The notes beneath the pieces were generated by a model, which saw only the letters and a program-made list of their open reading frames with translations, had not been told where the DNA came from and made no database searches. DNA of 64,000 nucleotides. It comes from Alphaproteobacteria bacterium (lineage in GTDB: Bacteria; Pseudomonadota; Alphaproteobacteria; Pelagibacterales; Pelagibacteraceae). The translations under genes were made by a program, and so were the position numbers. The stretch's first letter is position 1. Each line of letters begins with the position of its first letter. Of this stretch, positions 60,184 to 64,000 are shown one piece after another. The DNA is taken from assembly GCA_016870175.1 (NCBI GenBank), contig VGCG01000001.1:32430-96429 (forward strand). The letters are read 5' to 3'.

Positions 60184-60517
60184 AAACTTAAAATTAGTAA
60201 TAAATAATACTTTCAATCAGAATATTGGAAAAAAAAATTTTTTTGAAAAAGATGAGCTTAAAATTATCTTAGATCTATATGCCAAAATGGTTAGTGAAGG
60301 CTCTTGGAAAGATTATGGATTAAATATTTCAAGCAAACAAGTAAGCTTCAATGTGTTTAAAAACTCTACAGAAAATGCGCTCTATAAGATATGTAAAAAC
60401 TTACAGCCAAGGAATAAAAATTTAAAATACTTGATTACTGACACTAATGGTAAAATATTAAAAAATTATTTTGACCTTAAATTACTGTTAAAAAATACCA
60501 ATTGGAAAAAACTTTAA
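60176..60517 (+). CDS. DUF2794 family protein
   Basis: A 113-residue soluble protein with FFEKDELKIILDLYAKMVSEG, WKDYGLNISSKQVSFNVF and ALYKICKNLQ, the DUF2794 pattern found across alphaproteobacteria. No enzyme motif, membrane segment or signal peptide is seen. It overlaps yciB by 8 nt and so is probably co-translated with it. The function is unknown. Confidence 0.82.
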   Translation: MNRNLKLVINNTFNQNIGKKNFFEKDELKIILDLYAKMVSEGSWKDYGLNISSKQVSFNVFKNSTENALYKICKNLQPRNKNLKYLITDTNGKILKNYFDLKLLLKNTNWKKL

Positions 60518-60527
60518 GTATTTTTGA

Positions 60528-61310
60528 TTATCTTCTTTGAGCAAATAATCGTAAAAGCATTATAAATAAATTTATAAAGTCTAAGTAAAGAGTTAAAGCG
60601 CCCATTACCGCTTTTTTACCCATCAATTCACCAGTATCACTGACCTGATACATATTTTTAATTTTTTGAGTATCATAAGCAGTAAGCCCAACAAATATAA
60701 GAACCCCTAAAATTGAAATTGTAAAATACATTGCGGGTGATTTTAAAAATAGATTTACTAAAGATGCAATTATAATTCCAATTAAACCCATGATTAAAAA
60801 AGAACCAAACTTTGTTAAATCACTTCTTGTAGTATAACCATAAATACTCATTGCTCCAAATGTCCCTGCACTAATGAAGAAAACTCTTGCTATACTGCCC
60901 CCTGTAAATTCTATAAATATAGATGATAAAGAAATTCCCATTAATGCTGCAAAAATCCAAAAAACAGCTTGAGCACTAGCTGCACTAATCCTATTAATTC
61001 CAAAGCTAATGTAAAAAACTATTGCTAGCGGAGCTAACATCACTAACCATTTTAAAGGTGAAGCATAGATAGCATAGCCAATTGATGACAAACCAGAAAT
61101 TCCTGCAGAGGTGATTTGAATACCATATCCACCTGAAAGATTAAAAAACAAAACAGAAAATATACCAGTTAAAAGAACGCCAGATGCCATATAATTATAT
61201 ACTCTGAGCATGTAAGCTCTTAAACCTTCATCAATTACAGTTGAAGATTGTTGAGCTATTCTAGATTTATTACTTAAGATTGTAGTTTTGTTATTTTTCA
61301 TATTTATCAT
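60528..61310 (-). CDS. Bax inhibitor-1/YccA family membrane protein
   Basis: A 260-residue protein with seven hydrophobic segments starting at about residue 35 (LRAYMLRVYNYMASGVLLTG). The family motifs GLTAYDTQKIKNMY and C-terminal LYLDFINLFIMLLRLFAQRR are present. Bacterial relatives are pH-sensitive calcium-leak channels or interact with FtsH protease. Two close in-frame ATGs exist (61310 and 61301). Its end is 10 bases from convergent DUF2794 and I see no terminator. Confidence 0.9.
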   Translation of the reverse strand: MINMKNNKTTILSNKSRIAQQSSTVIDEGLRAYMLRVYNYMASGVLLTGIFSVLFFNLSGGYGIQITSAGISGLSSIGYAIYASPLKWLVMLAPLAIVFYISFGINRISAASAQAVFWIFAALMGISLSSIFIEFTGGSIARVFFISAGTFGAMSIYGYTTRSDLTKFGSFLIMGLIGIIIASLVNLFLKSPAMYFTISILGVLIFVGLTAYDTQKIKNMYQVSDTGELMGKKAVMGALTLYLDFINLFIMLLRLFAQRR

Positions 61311-61376
61311 ATAACATTTTCTATCTAATTTTTCAAGATACTAAAAATTAATAAAAAATTAACAACTAAATATTTT

Positions 61377-62411
61377 ATGAATTACAAAAAATTAGGAAAT
61401 TCTAACATTAATATTAGTACAATTTGTCTCGGTACAATGACTTGGGGTGAACAGAATAGCCAAAAAGAGAGTTTTGAACAAATGGATTTTGCCTTAGATC
61501 AAGGAGTGAATTTTTGGGACACGGCTGAAATATACGCTGTCCCTCCTAAAGAAAAAACTTACGGCCATACCGAAATGATTATAGGAAACTGGTTTAAAAA
61601 AAATAAAAAAAGAACCAAAATAATTTTAGCAACAAAGGTTGCTGGACCATCTAGAAAATATTTAAGAAATGGAGAAAATAATTATGAAATTAAAAATATG
61701 ACTATGGCAATCAATAATAGTCTAAAAAGATTACAAACAGATTATATTGATCTTTATCAACTTCATTGGCCAGAAAGAAACACAAACATGTTTGGAAAAT
61801 TAGGCTACGAGCATAAAGAAAATAATTGGACTAAATTTGAGGATGTTTTAAATAATCTACAAAAATTTGTAAAGGAAGGAAAAATCCGAGAAGTAGGTAT
61901 TTCAAATGAAACCCCTTGGGGAGTATCTAAATATCTTGAAATTTCTAGAGAAAAAAATTTACCAAGAATGATGTCGATCCAGAACCCATACAGTTTATTA
62001 AATAGGTCTTATGAAGTTGGTCTTGCAGAAATTTCAATAAGAGAAAATATTGGTCTTTTGGCTTATTCACCACTTGCAAGCGGTTATTTAACAGGTAAAT
62101 ATCGAAATGGACAAATGCCGAAGGGTTCGAGAATGGAAAGAGATGGAGATTTTTGGACTAGATATAAAAAACCAAATACTGCCAAAGCTGTTGATGCATA
62201 TTACGAAATATCAAAAAAATATAATCTAAATTTTACCAAAATGTCTTTGAAGTTTTGTGAAATTCAACCATTTGTATCAAGCGTTATTATTGGAGCAACT
62301 ACCATGGAGCAGTTGAAAACAAATATAGAAAGTGTAAACATCAAATTATCAAACGAAGTTATTGATGATATTAATCAAATTCAAAAAATTTACTCAAACC
62401 CATGTCCTTAA
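61377..62411 (+). CDS. Aldo/keto reductase (Tas-like)
   Basis: A 344-residue TIM-barrel reductase: CLGTMTWGEQNSQKES, the catalytic Asp/Tyr region NFWDTAEIYAVPP, lysine in LATKVAG, YIDLYQLHWPER, and NADPH-binding SSVIIGATTMEQLKTNI. The insertion after the first strand and the TMTWGEQN motif resemble E. coli Tas. The substrate is unknown. It overlaps the next gene by 10 nt. Confidence 0.9.
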   Translation: MNYKKLGNSNINISTICLGTMTWGEQNSQKESFEQMDFALDQGVNFWDTAEIYAVPPKEKTYGHTEMIIGNWFKKNKKRTKIILATKVAGPSRKYLRNGENNYEIKNMTMAINNSLKRLQTDYIDLYQLHWPERNTNMFGKLGYEHKENNWTKFEDVLNNLQKFVKEGKIREVGISNETPWGVSKYLEISREKNLPRMMSIQNPYSLLNRSYEVGLAEISIRENIGLLAYSPLASGYLTGKYRNGQMPKGSRMERDGDFWTRYKKPNTAKAVDAYYEISKKYNLNFTKMSLKFCEIQPFVSSVIIGATTMEQLKTNIESVNIKLSNEVIDDINQIQKIYSNPCP

Positions 62412-62911
62412 TTACTAAGTTTACAGTTTTTATATTTCTTTTTTGTCTTGTTTTTGTTAGCAAAACTATTGCTGAAGAGATGAAAAGTGTTGGTAAATTT
62501 AACGATTGGGAAACAATTGTAATAACAGAGGAAACCGGAAAGGTTTGCTTTGCCCAATCTTCACCTGTGTTACAAGCCCCAGGAACTTCAAGAGATGCAA
62601 AATTATTTGTAACTTTTAGAACCAAAGAAAATATTTCTAATGAAGTTAGCACAACTGCTGGCTATGAATTTAATCAAAATAATTCAGTGACAGCTACTTT
62701 TGCAGAAGGTGTTATAAAATTCGATATTAAAGAACAGGGATTTGCCTGGATAGCGGACAATAAAATTGAGGAAAATGTTGTAGCAAAAATGAAAAAAGGA
62801 TCAAAAATCATAATTAAAGGACATAACGAACAAGGGACTGAAACAACTGATCAATATTCACTGTCAGGATTTACCAAAGCTTATAATGCTGCAAGAATGA
62901 CTTGCAGTTAA
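62402..62911 (+). CDS. Invasion-associated locus B (IalB) family exported protein
   Basis: A 169-residue protein with a signal peptide (FTVFIFLFCLVFVSKTIA-EE). FNDWETIVITEETGKVCFAQ and the C-terminal YSLSGFTKAYNAARMTC with two cysteines are features of IalB-like proteins of alphaproteobacteria. It should be periplasmic, probably disulfide-bonded. IalB was named in Bartonella for erythrocyte entry, but free-living relatives are common and the role is unknown; no pathogenic role is implied. It overlaps the aldo/keto reductase by 10 nt. Confidence 0.82.
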   Translation: MSLITKFTVFIFLFCLVFVSKTIAEEMKSVGKFNDWETIVITEETGKVCFAQSSPVLQAPGTSRDAKLFVTFRTKENISNEVSTTAGYEFNQNNSVTATFAEGVIKFDIKEQGFAWIADNKIEENVVAKMKKGSKIIIKGHNEQGTETTDQYSLSGFTKAYNAARMTCS

Positions 62912-62915
62912 TTTA

Positions 62916-64000
62916 ATGAAGTTTAAGAAAAAAATCGTTCTTGCTTATTCTGGCGGACTAGATACCTCAGTAATTTTAAAATGGCTTCAAGAAAATTATG
63001 ATGCTGAAGTCATTTGTTATACTGCAGATATTGGTCAACAAATAGATCGAAAAAAAATTATTAATAATGCAAAAAAATTTGGTGTAAAAAATATTATAAT
63101 CAAAGACCTAAAAGATATTTTTGTTAAAGATTATATTTACCCAATGATTAGAGGCCATGCAATTTACGAGGGTGTTTATTTACTTGGCACTTCGATTGCT
63201 AGACCCTTAATTGCTAAAGATCAAATTAAGGTTGCTAAAAAATTTAATGCTTATGCAGTTTCACATGGTGCAACCGGTAAAGGTAATGATCAAGTGAGAT
63301 TTGAATTAGGTTACCATTATTTTAATCCAAAAATTAAAGTTATTGCTCCTTGGAGAATTTGGAAACTCAAATCAAGAACCGATCTCATAAACTATGCAAA
63401 AAAACACAATATTAGGATACCTAAGGATAAAAAAGGTGCTCCGCCTTTTTCCGTTGATGATAACATATTTCATACTTCAACTGAGGGTAAAGTTTTAGAA
63501 AATCCAAAAAATTCTGCTCCTGAATTTATATTTCAAAAAACAATTTCACCAGAAAAAGCGCCAAATAAATCAAGTTTTGTCACTATAAATTTTAAAAATG
63601 GGGATCCTATTGGAATAAATGGAAAAAAGTTGTCCCCATCTAAACTTTTAGAAAAACTCAACCACATAGCTGGTCGCAACGGTATTGGTAGAGTAGATGT
63701 AGTTGAAAATAGGTTTATTGGCATAAAATCAAGAGGTGTTTATGAGACCCCAGGAGGAAGCTTATTAATTAATGCTCATAGAGCAATTGAGTCAGTTACT
63801 CTTGATAAACAAACCATGCATAAAAAAGATGAAATAATGCCAAGATATGCTGAGCTTATTTATAATGGTTTTTGGTATTCAAAAGAAAGATTTAAAATTC
63901 AAAAAATTGTTGACCAAAATAAAAAAAAAGTAAATGGGTCTGTAAAATTAAAATTGTATAAAGGAAATATTATAATTCAGTCACGAAAAACTAAAAGCAC
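62916..64000 (+). CDS. argG: Argininosuccinate synthase, 5' part (cut by window edge)
   Basis: The first ~361 codons, starting at the ATG at 62916, four bases after the IalB-like gene. It has the PP-loop AYSGGLDTSVILKWL, YLLGTSIARPLIAKDQI, SHGATGKGNDQVRFELGY, DDNIFHTSTEG and GRIDVVENRFIGIKSRG-like GRVDVVENRFIG with YETPGG. It condenses citrulline and aspartate with ATP in arginine synthesis. The usual length is ~400 residues, so little is missing beyond the right edge. Confidence 0.95.
   Translation, partial: MKFKKKIVLAYSGGLDTSVILKWLQENYDAEVICYTADIGQQIDRKKIINNAKKFGVKNIIIKDLKDIFVKDYIYPMIRGHAIYEGVYLLGTSIARPLIAKDQIKVAKKFNAYAVSHGATGKGNDQVRFELGYHYFNPKIKVIAPWRIWKLKSRTDLINYAKKHNIRIPKDKKGAPPFSVDDNIFHTSTEGKVLENPKNSAPEFIFQKTISPEKAPNKSSFVTINFKNGDPIGINGKKLSPSKLLEKLNHIAGRNGIGRVDVVENRFIGIKSRGVYETPGGSLLINAHRAIESVTLDKQTMHKKDEIMPRYAELIYNGFWYSKERFKIQKIVDQNKKKVNGSVKLKLYKGNIIIQSRKTKS

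Noticed and set aside
61311..61376. ybhL-type leader RNA before the Bax-inhibitor-1 family gene
   Set aside because: The 66-bp spacer is plain AT-rich sequence without hairpins.

Overview
The window is a gene-dense, very AT-rich stretch of an alphaproteobacterial chromosome. It looks like a streamlined marine SAR11 (Candidatus Pelagibacter-like) genome. The signs are almost no intergenic DNA, many 1-20 nt gene overlaps, a SAM-II riboswitch before metX, a class I lysyl-tRNA synthetase, an atpHAGDC cluster without the Fo genes, IalB and DUF2794 family genes, and a glycolate-oxidation locus. The species assignment is inferred from gene content and composition. I found no insertion sequence, prophage, CRISPR array, tRNA or rRNA, no broken gene, and no spacer longer than 200 bp.

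Layout. A truncated lysK (minus strand, left edge) is followed by a plus-strand trio: a TrkH potassium transporter, an AmpG-like permease and an SH3/NlpC-P60 wall hydrolase. These run tail to tail into tyrA-hisC (minus). Divergent from hisC is a promoter, a SAM-II riboswitch and metX-metW-gloB. A second plus-strand run from 8.6 to 15.2 kb holds rplU-rpmA-obgE-proB-proA-nadD-rsfS-ctpA-rppH.

From 15.2 to 42.9 kb everything is on the minus strand. In transcription order this is ffh-rpsP-trmD-rplS-leuC-leuD-leuB; then asd-sdhC-sdhD-sdhA-sdhB-mmsA-mdh-sucC-sucD-sucA-sucB-lpd, which covers much of the TCA cycle in one string; then priA and the F1 ATP synthase genes atpH-A-G-D-C. Diverging from ffh are dapF-ftsY.

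From 59.5 down to 44.8 kb another minus-strand run carries hspQ, ccmC-D-E-F-G-H (cytochrome c maturation), a PagL-like outer-membrane protein, an FMN 2-hydroxyacid dehydrogenase, an aminotransferase, glcD-E-F (glycolate oxidase), a glyoxylate-reductase-like enzyme, an amidase and an alpha/beta hydrolase. The right end has yciB-DUF2794 (+), a Bax-inhibitor-1 family protein (-), and an aldo/keto reductase, an IalB-like protein and a truncated argG (+).

The genes mostly serve core metabolism: methionine, proline, leucine, aromatic and diaminopimelate synthesis, the TCA cycle with ATP synthase, cytochrome c assembly, and oxidation of small hydroxyacids that could supply glyoxylate and perhaps glycine. 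The most interesting non-coding signals are three possible structured RNAs: the SAM-II element with a U-tract directly behind it, a multi-hairpin leader before ffh, and a long inverted repeat with possible pseudoknot topology between hspQ and ccmC. Adenine runs of 14 and 12 bases lie inside leuB and the NlpC/P60 gene. I did not find a clearly new multi-gene system.
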